Origin: CAYJAZ01 sp964368455
Lineage (GTDB): Bacteria; Desulfobacterota; Desulfovibrionia; Desulfovibrionales; Desulfovibrionaceae
Direction: 5' to 3'
DNA length: 11,882 bases
Assembly (NCBI GenBank): GCA_964368455.1
Contig: CAYJAZ010000044.1
Span: 1-11,882, forward strand
The notes beneath the pieces are model-generated. The model worked only from the letters and a program-made list of their open reading frames with translations, ran no database searches and had not been told where the DNA came from. Every line of letters starts with the position of its first letter. Within the stretch, counting starts at the first letter, position 1. This document shows positions 1-5,434 of this stretch, piece after piece. Made by a program: the position numbers and the translations under genes.

Positions 1-1
1 T

Positions 2-301
2 CTTCAAAAATACAAAGACTTGCAAGATATTATTGCTATTCTTGGTATGGACGAACTTTCTGACGACGATAAAATTGTTGTTAACCGTGCACGTAGAATT
101 CAACGTTTCTTATCACAACCATTCCACGTTGCTGAAACCTTCACAGGCACACCTGGTGTGTATGTAAAACTTGAAGATACAATTCGTTCTTTCAAGGGCA
201 TTTTAGCTGGTGAATATGATCATCTTGCTGAAAACGATTTCTACATGGTAGGCGATATCAATACAGCTCTTGAAAAATACAATGCTCGTCAAGGCAAGTA
301 A
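2..301 (+). CDS. atpD: ATP synthase F1 subunit beta, C-terminal part (5' end outside window)
   Basis: Only the last 99 codons are present; the reading frame is open to the left edge. The protein is the catalytic subunit of the F1 sector, which makes or hydrolyses ATP on the cytoplasmic face of the inner membrane. The visible part is the C-terminal helical domain, and it follows the family closely: it begins LQKYKDLQDIIAILGMDELS (the region next to the DELSEED segment, here DELSDDDK). It then shows RARRIQRFLSQPF, AETFTGTPG and the terminal GEYDHLAENDFYMVG block. The nucleotide-binding P-loop lies upstream of the window. The stop is TAA at 299-301, and atpC follows within 20 bases, as in the usual atp operon order. 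Identity is essentially certain; the true start is not visible. Confidence 0.97.
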   Translation, partial: LQKYKDLQDIIAILGMDELSDDDKIVVNRARRIQRFLSQPFHVAETFTGTPGVYVKLEDTIRSFKGILAGEYDHLAENDFYMVGDINTALEKYNARQGK

Positions 302-318
302 GGAAATAGGTGAAAAGT

Positions 319-723
319 ATGAAGCCTTTACATCTTGAAATAGTAACTCCTGACAGGATAGTGCTTTCTACTGAAGTGGATTATATAGGTGCACACGGCT
401 TGGACGGTGACTTTGGTATCTTGCCAAACCACTCACCATTGCTTTCAGCCCTCGCTGTTGGTGGATTACACTTTGATAAAGACGGAAAAAGAGAGTATTG
501 CTTTGTTTCTGGTGGCTTTTTAGAAGTTGCTGGAAGTATGGTAACAGTGCTTGCTGAGTCTGCTGAACTTGCTGAAGATATTGATACAGCTCGTGCAGAA
601 GATGCAAGAAAACGTGCTGAAGACTTCATTAACTGCGTACTTTGCGAAGGTATTGATCAGGCTAGAGCTGCAAAAGCTCGTACCCGTGCTGATGCTCGAC
701 TTAAAGTAGTAACAATGAAATAA
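319..723 (+). CDS. atpC: ATP synthase F1 subunit epsilon
   Basis: The epsilon subunit forms part of the central stalk. It couples F1 to rotation of the c-ring and can inhibit ATP hydrolysis. The 134-residue product has the family layout: an N-terminal beta-sandwich (LEIVTPDRIVLSTEVDYIGA, then GDFGILPNHSPLLSAL, FVSGGFLEVAGSMVTVLAESA) followed by a C-terminal helical hairpin (roughly residues 85-134, with ARAEDARKRAED and a second helix rich in Ala and Arg). Length is normal for the family. I chose ATG 319, which has AGGTGA at 308-313 at good spacing. A GTG at 310 in the same frame would add MKS and has AGGAA at 301-305 close by, so it cannot be excluded. It is the last gene of the atp operon, and an intrinsic terminator follows 23 bases after its stop. 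Confidence 0.95.
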   Translation: MKPLHLEIVTPDRIVLSTEVDYIGAHGLDGDFGILPNHSPLLSALAVGGLHFDKDGKREYCFVSGGFLEVAGSMVTVLAESAELAEDIDTARAEDARKRAEDFINCVLCEGIDQARAAKARTRADARLKVVTMK

Positions 724-746
724 GATATTCTTTAATAGAAATAAAG

Positions 747-776
747 AGGCAGATAAGAAATTATCTGCCTTTTTTT
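747..776 (+). terminator. Intrinsic terminator of the atp operon
   Basis: A perfect 10-bp stem AGGCAGATAA (747-756) and TTATCTGCCT (761-770) closes on a GAAA tetraloop (757-760), and a run of T follows to 776. It sits just after the atpC stop, so it most likely ends the ATP synthase transcript. Confidence 0.93.
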
Positions 777-797
777 GTGTAAAATAAATGTATTATA

Positions 798-832
798 GAT
801 TGCCACGTCGTTGCACTCCTCGCAATGACGAG
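798..832. repeat. Dispersed hairpin repeat, copy 1 (35 bp)
   Basis: The unit starts GATTGCCACGTCG and ends CAATGACGAG. Within it, 806-814 (CGTCGTTGC) pairs with 822-830 (GCAATGACG) through one G-T wobble around a 7-base loop, ACTCCTC. The second copy, about 100 bp downstream, differs at one base. The pattern, read in reverse as CGTCATTGCGAGGAG, is one I recall as a widespread intergenic repeat in unrelated bacterial genomes; that recall was not checked here. Confidence 0.85.
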
Positions 833-898
833 TTTTTCACACATACTTAATGGAATAACTATCTCTGCAAAAAATAATGTATATATCTAATAAATATG

Positions 899-933
899 GA
901 TTGCCACGTCGTTGCACTCCTCGTAATGACGAG
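899..933. repeat. Dispersed hairpin repeat, copy 2 (35 bp)
   Basis: It is identical to the copy at 798-832 except for C to T at 924. In the folded form this changes a G-C pair into a G-T (G-U in RNA) wobble, so the stem 907-915 with 923-931 is kept. Both copies have the same orientation. The flanking bases (ATAT on the left, TTAGT on the right) differ from those of copy 1, so the unit itself, not a larger block, is what is repeated. Confidence 0.85.
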
Positions 934-1054
934 TTAGTAAGACATTCTTAACTAAAAAAACGACATTAGACACATTTGGAACGCAGTGACAAATGGCAAC
1001 TAATTCTTTGTAAAAACTATTTACTCTCAATTTTAAAGCGAAACAGTATTTAAT

Positions 1055-1077
1055 GTTTTGGTGCGAAGCACTAAAAC
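1055..1077. other. Imperfect hairpin between converging genes
   Basis: GTTTTGGTGC (1055-1064) and GCACTAAAAC (1068-1077) pair with one G-T wobble around a GAA loop. On the plus strand it is followed by TTTAAAACTTTTT, which is not a clean T run. It may act as a weak or backup terminator for plus-strand transcription, or may have no function. Confidence 0.4.
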
Positions 1078-1128
1078 TTTAAAACTTTTTCGCAAATAAA
1101 AAAATAAAGGAATATTAACCAATACCCT

Positions 1129-1190
1129 AGGTGCTCACCTTGCCTTGTTCGGGTTTCCAAAGGGGGCGTGCCCCTTTGGCCGCCGGAGGC
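1129..1190. repeat. GC-rich hairpin block, REP-like intergenic element
   Basis: Embedded in AT-rich DNA is a GC-rich stretch. It holds a small hairpin AGGT-GCTC-ACCT (1129-1140) and a perfect 9-bp stem CCAAAGGGG (1157-1165) and CCCCTTTGG (1171-1179) with a GCGTG loop. GCCGCCGGAGGC follows (1179-1190). It lies 16-50 bases downstream of the minus-strand fumarase beta stop, so it could mark the 3' end of that transcript, but there is no T run on either side for an ordinary intrinsic terminator. I recall near-identical blocks between genes in Desulfovibrio-type genomes; this was not verified. Confidence 0.6.
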
Positions 1191-1205
1191 ATAGAGAAAT
1201 AAAAA

Positions 1206-1760
1206 CTAAGCGAATGCTTCTTCTAGATTTGGCTTTGCGTAAAGCTCGTTGCCGTGTGAATCGTTGACAAGGAGTAGTGGCATGTCGACAATTTCTAATT
1301 TTCTTACGGCTTCGGGGCCTAATTCTTCATAGGCGATGATTTCGACATTTTTTACACATTTTGAAAGAAGGGCACCTGCTCCGCCGGTTGCGAGAAGATA
1401 GAGAGCTTTATGCTCTTTTATGGCATTTATGACTTCCTGAGATCTTTTTCCTTTACCTATGGTTGCGGCAAGCCCGAGCTCATATAATCTAGGGGCGTAG
1501 AGATCCATGCGCGAAGAGGTTGTAGGGCCGCAAGAGCCGATAACCATATTTTCTGGACTTGGTGATGGCCCCATGTAATAGATGATTTGCCCTTTGAGAT
1601 CAAATGGTAAGGGCTTGTTTTCGTCAAGTGCTTGTATGAATTTTTTATGTGCGGCATCTCTGCATGAATAGATAATGCCTGATAATATGATGATGTCGCC
1701 AGCATTTAGTTTTATGATATCCTCTTTTTTGAGAGGAGTTGTGAGTTTGTATGTAGGCAT
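1206..1760 (-). CDS. Class I fumarate hydratase / L-tartrate dehydratase, beta subunit
   Basis: This is the C-terminal-domain subunit of a two-component, oxygen-sensitive [4Fe-4S] hydro-lyase that interconverts fumarate and malate (or dehydrates tartrate). The 184-residue product shows family motifs in order: LNAGDIIILSG (18-28), RDAAH (34-38), YMGPSPSP (62-69), GSCGPTTSSRMD (75-86), GKGKRS (102-107), GGAGALL (126-132) and the terminal VDMPLLLVNDSHGNELY. The frame is open further upstream to 1847, but that part overlaps the alpha gene. ATG 1760 is preceded by AGGAA on the minus strand and fits the family's N terminus. Only 11 bases separate it from the alpha stop, so the two are cotranscribed and probably form one complex. 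Sequence does not separate the fumarase from the tartrate dehydratase activity; fumarase is more likely in an anaerobe's central metabolism. Confidence 0.93.
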   Translation of the reverse strand: MPTYKLTTPLKKEDIIKLNAGDIIILSGIIYSCRDAAHKKFIQALDENKPLPFDLKGQIIYYMGPSPSPENMVIGSCGPTTSSRMDLYAPRLYELGLAATIGKGKRSQEVINAIKEHKALYLLATGGAGALLSKCVKNVEIIAYEELGPEAVRKLEIVDMPLLLVNDSHGNELYAKPNLEEAFA

Positions 1761-1771
1761 TTGTTTTCCTT

Positions 1772-2620
1772 TTAAAATTCTATTGTGTCGTGACGTATTG
1801 AATGACATTGAATGTTTACAGCTAATGGAAGGGAGGCTATGTGACAAGGTGCTTTTGCTATTTTTACTGCGAGGGCAGTTGTTTTTCCACCTAGACCCAT
1901 TGGGCCTATGCCTAGCTTATTTATACGCTCTAGGTATTCTTCTTCTAGGGCTTGAAGCTGAGGATCTGGGTTTTTGTCTTTGAGAGGACGCATAAGGGCT
2001 TTTTTTGCTAATATACCAACTGATTCAAATGTTGCACCTATTCCAATGCCAACGACGATAGGCGGACATGGATTTGGCCCTGCTTCTGCTACGCGTTCAA
2101 TGACAAATTTACGTATGCCTTCAAGGCCTTGTGAGGGGCTGAGCATTGTTACGCGTGACATGTTTTCGCTGCCGCCACCTTTTGCTAAGAAGGAAATTTT
2201 GAAAGTTTCGCCTTTGATGATGTCAGTGTGTATGACAGCTGGGGAATTGTCTGTAGTGTTTTTTCTTGTGAGTGGATCACACATGGATTTTCTAAGATAG
2301 GAAATATCGTATGCTTCTTTCATAGCGGCATTTATGATTTCGTTTAAAGTGGAATATTCTTGCATGTCGATGCACACATTTTCTCCACGCTCTACAAAGA
2401 AAATCGCTGTTCCACAATCTTGACAGAGGGGGAGCTTTGATTCTGCGGCATAGTCTGCATTTTCAAGAAGCTGGCGAAATATTTCTTTTGAGGCGGCGTG
2501 TGTTTCACGCTCGTAGCCTGCTTTGAGGGCATTGTAGACATCGTGTTCAAGAATAGTGCTTGACTTTGCTATCATTTCAACAATGGCTTTATAGATTTTA
2601 TCTGCGGATATATTTTTCAT
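1772..2620 (-). CDS. Class I fumarate hydratase / L-tartrate dehydratase, alpha subunit
   Basis: This is the iron-sulfur subunit, and carries the [4Fe-4S] cluster that binds and activates the substrate. The 282-residue product has the three expected cluster cysteines: C66 in LPLCQDCGTA, C185 in GPNPCPPIVVG and C272 in VNIQCHSIRHD. It also has the GGGSENMSR motif (148-156) and LGIGPMGLGG (236-245). C69, four bases of frame after C66, replaces the Thr seen in many homologues (CQDTG). The extra Cys is visible; its role is unknown. Start ATG 2620 has AGG six bases upstream on the minus strand. The gene comes first in a two-gene unit with the beta subunit and has a TTGACA-type promoter about 70 bases ahead. 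Both subunits are full length, so the enzyme should be functional. Confidence 0.94.
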   Translation of the reverse strand: MKNISADKIYKAIVEMIAKSSTILEHDVYNALKAGYERETHAASKEIFRQLLENADYAAESKLPLCQDCGTAIFFVERGENVCIDMQEYSTLNEIINAAMKEAYDISYLRKSMCDPLTRKNTTDNSPAVIHTDIIKGETFKISFLAKGGGSENMSRVTMLSPSQGLEGIRKFVIERVAEAGPNPCPPIVVGIGIGATFESVGILAKKALMRPLKDKNPDPQLQALEEEYLERINKLGIGPMGLGGKTTALAVKIAKAPCHIASLPLAVNIQCHSIRHDTIEF

Positions 2621-2690
2621 AAATACCTACTTGATGGCTTTGGGGCGTGAGAGTTTTTAGTGTGGATTATTGAGCTTTATATAGACGTGA

Positions 2691-2720
2691 TTTATGCCAT
2701 AGCGGGTGTTATTGTGTCAA
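2691..2720 (-). promoter_or_regulatory. Predicted promoter of the fumarase operon
   Basis: Reading the minus strand, a consensus -35 TTGACA (2720-2715) is followed after 18 bp by CATAAA (2696-2691), which matches the -10 consensus at four of six positions. The start point would fall near 2684, giving a leader of about 65 bases to ATG 2620. It lies in the gap just after the small zinc-ribbon gene, so the fumarase genes need not depend on read-through. Confidence 0.55.
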
Positions 2721-2723
2721 ATT

Positions 2724-2960
2724 TTACATCTTATTGACTTTTGTGCCTGCATAGGTGAAAGAATTTTTTACCATAGAATAGAAAGTGCCTTTGTCAATTC
2801 CAATGACTTTTCCGCATAGGCAGTAGATCTTATCGTCTTTTTCTTTGATATCGTAGAGTTTTGAAATTCTCTCTTTATGACATCTTATCACTTCGCCTTG
2901 CCCAAGTTTTTGGTATTTCCATAGTTTTTTTCTACAGGCAGCACATTTTACTGTTAACAT
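2724..2960 (-). CDS. Small zinc-ribbon-like protein of unknown function
   Basis: The product is 78 residues. Cysteines sit at 6 and 9 (CAAC), 27, and 47 and 49 (CLCG), an arrangement like a small zinc ribbon. Between them are basic stretches (ACRKKLWKYQKLGQGEVIRC). The second half, YCLCGKVIGIDKGTFYSMVKNSFTYAG, resembles small uncharacterised proteins I recall from Clostridia and archaea (pattern CxCGxxIGID...SFTYxG). No function is known to me; binding of metal or nucleic acid would be a guess. ATG 2960 has only a weak ribosome site (AAGAG about ten bases away). It lies between tspO and the fumarase genes on the same strand. The preserved family pattern argues that it is a real gene. Confidence 0.75.
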   Translation of the reverse strand: MLTVKCAACRKKLWKYQKLGQGEVIRCHKERISKLYDIKEKDDKIYCLCGKVIGIDKGTFYSMVKNSFTYAGTKVNKM

Positions 2961-3037
2961 TTGATATATACTCTTATTATTTCTTTTTTAGTTAAAGTAA
3001 ATTGCTTTTAGAAAGATGGCAAGTTTTAAAATTTGAT

Positions 3038-3505
3038 TTAATTAAGTAAGAATATGAATAAGTTGAGATAGCTTGCATAGCAAAGCCATAAAAAATATGG
3101 AAGAAGCAGATAGGAGGCAATTTTTGAAATAGGATAGAATTTCTTGATTAAGATGTAGACAAGAAGGATAAGAAATATAATCCATAAAAATGCAATAAGC
3201 TGTAAGTTGAGATTGAAGAAAATATAAGTCCAGAAAAAATTAATGATTAATTGGAAGAAATAAATAAATAAAGCTGAGATTTTATCTTTTCTTTGTGCTT
3301 TTGCAGTAAAGATAAAAAAGGAAGCTATGCCCATAAGAATATAGATAATAGTCCATGCAATGCCGAAAATAGAAGCAGGCGGCGAAAATGGTGGTAAGTT
3401 GAAGGCATTATAGACAAGGGCAGTGTCGGAAAAGAGTGAAGAAGCTAAAAAACCAATAGCAAGTGGAATAGCTAAAAGTAGTGTAAAAAGAATGCTTTTA
3501 TTCAT
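3038..3505 (-). CDS. TspO/MBR family membrane protein
   Basis: This family contains small five-helix membrane proteins that bind porphyrins and other hydrophobic ligands; in bacteria they are linked to tetrapyrrole or stress control. The 155-residue product has the defining motifs: PPFSPPASIFGIAWTIIY (38-55), a helix with NFFWTYIFF (89-97) and the last helix PYFLWLCYASYLN (136-148). Five hydrophobic segments can be placed at about 5-25, 45-67, 77-97, 103-121 and 130-153. The conserved Trp in the first motif is W51. ATG 3505 has a strong AAGGAG site. It is transcribed away from the MATE gene. Family membership is clear; ligand and role are not. Confidence 0.92.
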   Translation of the reverse strand: MNKSILFTLLLAIPLAIGFLASSLFSDTALVYNAFNLPPFSPPASIFGIAWTIIYILMGIASFFIFTAKAQRKDKISALFIYFFQLIINFFWTYIFFNLNLQLIAFLWIIFLILLVYILIKKFYPISKIASYLLLPYFLWLCYASYLNLFIFLLN

Positions 3506-3653
3506 AATGAACTCCTTTTTTTCTTTTTAATATATATGCTTCTCATAGGCTAGTATTTTTTTTGATTATTGATTTAGCCTGCCTTTTAAATATATAGATA
3601 AGAGTATCTAATTAAAATAAATACCGTTTTTACTGAAGGATAGGAAGAGATTG

Positions 3654-3683
3654 AAATAAATGTAGTATATGCTACATTTATTT
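3654..3683. promoter_or_regulatory. Near-perfect 30-bp palindrome upstream of the MATE gene
   Basis: AAATAAATGTAG (3654-3665) and CTACATTTATTT (3672-3683) are exact inverted repeats around TATATG. The centre is itself symmetrical except for one T/G position. It lies 83 bases before the MATE start in the divergent gap with tspO. The core ATGTAG-N6-CTACAT looks like a dimeric repressor site, for example of a TetR- or MarR-type regulator, as often seen ahead of efflux genes. No regulator gene is in the window. A hairpin role in RNA is possible, but there is no long T run. Confidence 0.55.
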
Positions 3684-3766
3684 TGTTAAAATGTGTTAGA
3701 AAAACATTCTAGTAATATGAATACTTATAGTTATGTTCATTATTGTGAATAAGGAAAGGAAAGAAG

Positions 3767-5107
3767 ATGGATTTAGTTAAATCAAATATAAAAGATATTT
3801 ACTTGAAATATTTTATTGTGTCCTTGGGTGGTTCTTTAGCTATGCCTATCTATGGCCTTATTGATATGGCCATGGTGGGTAAGTTTTACGGCCCTATTGG
3901 TGTGGCAACGATGGCTATTTTTATGCCGATTTGGACATTATTATTTGGTTTTGGTTTTTTAGCGGGTATTGGTGGGGCAGTTGTCTATAGCAATATTCGT
4001 GGTTCTGATCCAAATTCACAAAGTGCGAACGAAGTCTTTACTTCAGCTATGATGTGTTCAACTTTTTTCTCACTTGTTCTTTTTATTTCTTTTTGGGCTT
4101 TTGAAAATGAAATATTAATGTTTTTTGGAGCACAAGGCGAACTTTTTGATTTAGCTAAAGAATATTTCTTTCCTGTGAAATTGCTTGCACCTGTTTTTGG
4201 CTATATGCAAGTGCTTACATTTTTCTTGCGTAACGATTCTAATCCTGCACTTGTGACAAAAGGCATCTTTATAGGCGGTATTTTTAATATTATAGGCGAT
4301 TATGTCTTTATCTTTGTTTTTGGATGGGGCATGACAGGTGCGGCTATTGCAACAAGTGGCGGTGCTTTGATATCAACTTTATGCATGTGTAGACATTTTT
4401 TCTTGCCTATAAATACTTTGAAATTAAAGATGCCAAAAAGATTTTTTGCTTATTCTAAAGATTTGATTTTAAATGGTTTTCCTACTTTCTTTGTGGATGC
4501 AGCATTAGGTTTATTGACACTTATCTTTATTCACCAAATACTTATATACTTAGATGAAGACGCACTTGCTGTGTATGGTATTGTTGTGAATATCACAGTT
4601 TGCGTACGTTGTTTTGCCTTTGCTGTAGGGCATGCTTCTCAACCTATTCTTTCTGTGAACTTTGGAGCTAAGCAAAATTCAAGAGTGCTTAAGTTGTTGA
4701 AATATAATCTTATTACTATAGTTTTAATCACTATATTCTGTCTTGCTGTGCTTTTGATTTTCCCAACTTTCTTTATCTATATATTCATGGAGCCAACACA
4801 GAATGTGCTTGATATAGCACCTGCAATTATAAGAACTTATGCTTTGACATATCTTTTCTTGCCTTTCAATATATATTGTTCTTCTTTCACACAGGCTCTT
4901 TTGATGCCAAAATTCTCGATACTTATTTCTTTATTGAATGGTATTATCTTGAGTGGTTTATTTTTGTATCTTCTTCCATTTGTTTTTGGGCCTTTTTCTA
5001 TTTGGCTTGCCTCGCCTGTTGCGGAAGTGTTTACAGCTCTTTTCTGTTTTTATGTGCTTTTTTATGTGTGCAAAAAAGGTGTGTTAGCAAATACTCATGA
5101 AGACTAA
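3767..5107 (+). CDS. MATE family multidrug/cation efflux transporter
   Basis: The 446-residue integral membrane protein is of normal MATE length, and about twelve hydrophobic segments in two halves can be seen. MATE proteins export drugs, dyes or metabolites in exchange for Na+ or H+. Typical sequence is present: SLAMPIYGLIDMAMVGKFYG in helix 1, then LFGFGFLAGIGGAVVYSNIRG, the central FLRNDSNPALVTKGIFIGG (about 153-171) and GFPTFFVDAALG opening the second half. The GGAVVYSNxRG pattern points to the MepA/DinF-like side of the family. Start ATG 3767 follows a purine-rich AAGGAAAGGAAAG site. No intrinsic terminator is clear behind it. The upstream palindrome suggests a dedicated repressor. The substrate cannot be inferred. 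Confidence 0.93.
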   Translation: MDLVKSNIKDIYLKYFIVSLGGSLAMPIYGLIDMAMVGKFYGPIGVATMAIFMPIWTLLFGFGFLAGIGGAVVYSNIRGSDPNSQSANEVFTSAMMCSTFFSLVLFISFWAFENEILMFFGAQGELFDLAKEYFFPVKLLAPVFGYMQVLTFFLRNDSNPALVTKGIFIGGIFNIIGDYVFIFVFGWGMTGAAIATSGGALISTLCMCRHFFLPINTLKLKMPKRFFAYSKDLILNGFPTFFVDAALGLLTLIFIHQILIYLDEDALAVYGIVVNITVCVRCFAFAVGHASQPILSVNFGAKQNSRVLKLLKYNLITIVLITIFCLAVLLIFPTFFIYIFMEPTQNVLDIAPAIIRTYALTYLFLPFNIYCSSFTQALLMPKFSILISLLNGIILSGLFLYLLPFVFGPFSIWLASPVAEVFTALFCFYVLFYVCKKGVLANTHED

Positions 5108-5161
5108 GAAAGAGTGTTTTTCAGGAAATTATTTTATTTTTAAAAAATGTCAAATAAAAAC

Positions 5162-5190
5162 TTGACAATAGATCAAAATTTCACTATCTT
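5162..5190 (+). promoter_or_regulatory. Strong predicted sigma70-type promoter for a small RNA or leader
   Basis: A consensus -35 TTGACA (5162-5167) is followed after the ideal 17 bp by TATCTT (5185-5190), which matches the -10 consensus at four of six bases. The predicted start is near 5197. The transcript would run about 175 bases to the intrinsic terminator ending at 5371, with no good reading frame between them on this strand. Confidence 0.65.
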
Positions 5191-5209
5191 TAAAAAAGAT
5201 TTTGAAATT
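5177..5209. promoter_or_regulatory. Interrupted palindrome over the small-RNA promoter
   Basis: AATTTCA (5177-5183) matches TGAAATT (5203-5209) as an inverted repeat. Inside it, ATCTTT (5186-5191) matches AAAGAT (5195-5200). Only two bases on each side break the symmetry. It covers the -10 box and the predicted start point, a typical place for a repressor site. It is AT-rich, so some symmetry by chance is possible. Confidence 0.4.
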
Positions 5210-5371
5210 ACTTTAAGGATAGTCTTTTTAATATGAACTATAATACAAACTTCTTCTTTAGCTTTAGCTTTTTTAGCCAGCTCGTAAGTACACGGGAAGG
5301 AGTCTTGTAGTATTCTCAAAAATCTATTTATTGATGAAGCAAGCCATTTCCGTGAGGGAGTGGCTTTTTTT
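5197..5371 (+). ncRNA. Candidate structured small RNA or terminating leader ahead of the SSS gene
   Basis: The 327-bp gap between the MATE and symporter genes carries promoter, structured body and terminator in the right order and spacing. The body can fold as one long interrupted rod. ATAG 5219-5222 pairs with 5324-5327 and TTTTT 5225-5229 with 5318-5322. An asymmetric bubble follows (5230-5239 against 5314-5317). Then 5240-5248 pairs with 5305-5313 (one mismatch), C5304 is bulged, and 5249-5258 pairs with 5294-5303 (ten pairs, three of them G-U). A small AGCT/AGCT hairpin caps it (5260-5282). The terminator hairpin closes the transcript. Rod length and central bubble are loosely like 6S RNA, but the terminator at the end, rather than paired ends, argues against a plain match. 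It could instead be a riboswitch or attenuator for the symporter, whose start is 64 bases further on. AGCCA at 5275-5279 could compete for TGGCT in the terminator. I do not recognise the family. Confidence 0.55.
5341..5371 (+). terminator. Intrinsic terminator before the SSS gene
   Basis: AAGCCATTTCC (5341-5351) pairs with GGGAGTGGCTT (5356-5366) over 11 bp with two G-T wobbles, closed by a GTGA (GNRA) tetraloop and followed by T to 5371. It is too far from MATE (stop 5107), and too close behind a good promoter, to be simply the MATE terminator. It most likely ends the short RNA starting near 5197. Confidence 0.88.
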
Positions 5372-5383
5372 ATGTTTATGCTT

Positions 5384-5411
5384 TTGAAGATCTCAGAAAG
5401 GCATAGATAAA
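5384..5411 (+). promoter_or_regulatory. Possible separate promoter for the SSS gene
   Basis: TTGAAG (5384-5389) and GATAAA (5406-5411) are spaced by 16 bp and each match consensus at four of six positions. This would start a transcript near 5418, only about 17 bases before the symporter start. If real, it would let the gene be expressed without read-through of the upstream terminator. The evidence is weak in AT-rich DNA. Confidence 0.3.
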
Positions 5412-5434
5412 ATTCTAACAAAAAGGAAGATGAG

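Larger units (their letters stand above)
724..1205. other. Convergent intergenic region without a gene
   Basis: This 482-bp gap lies between the converging atpC and fumarase beta genes. I see no credible coding sequence. It holds the atp terminator, two copies of a 35-bp hairpin repeat, an imperfect hairpin near 1055-1077 and a GC-rich hairpin block at 1129-1190. Between these the sequence is AT-rich and featureless, apart from a weak inverted pair CATTTG (973-978) and CAAATG (990-995). Confidence 0.8.

Noticed and set aside
368..629. Two minus-strand frames inside atpC
   Set aside because: Both lie entirely within a certain ATP synthase epsilon gene and show low-complexity composition typical of shadow frames.
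798..933. CRISPR array
   Set aside because: Only two repeat copies, about 100 bp apart, with a hairpin form known from dispersed repeats and no cas genes nearby.
1761..1847. N-terminal extension of the fumarase beta subunit to 1847
   Set aside because: It overlaps the end of the alpha gene, does not resemble the family, and ATG 1760 has a good ribosome site.
1675..2300. Plus-strand frames over the fumarase genes
   Set aside because: They overlap two full-length, motif-complete subunits on the other strand and have no ribosome sites or family features.
3547..3580. Inverted pair AGGCTA / TAGCCT with a 22-base spacer in the tspO-MATE gap
   Set aside because: Six-base arms at this distance are expected often by chance; there is no overlap with a convincing promoter.
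5197..5371. Firm assignment of the RNA as 6S RNA
   Set aside because: Length and rod shape are suggestive, but the ends do not pair with each other and the 3' part forms a separate terminator; no diagnostic sequence was recognised.
5173..5421. 82-residue minus-strand frame across the gap before the symporter
   Set aside because: It runs antisense through the promoter, the folded RNA body and the terminator, has no recognisable motif, and its composition reflects AT-rich structured DNA.
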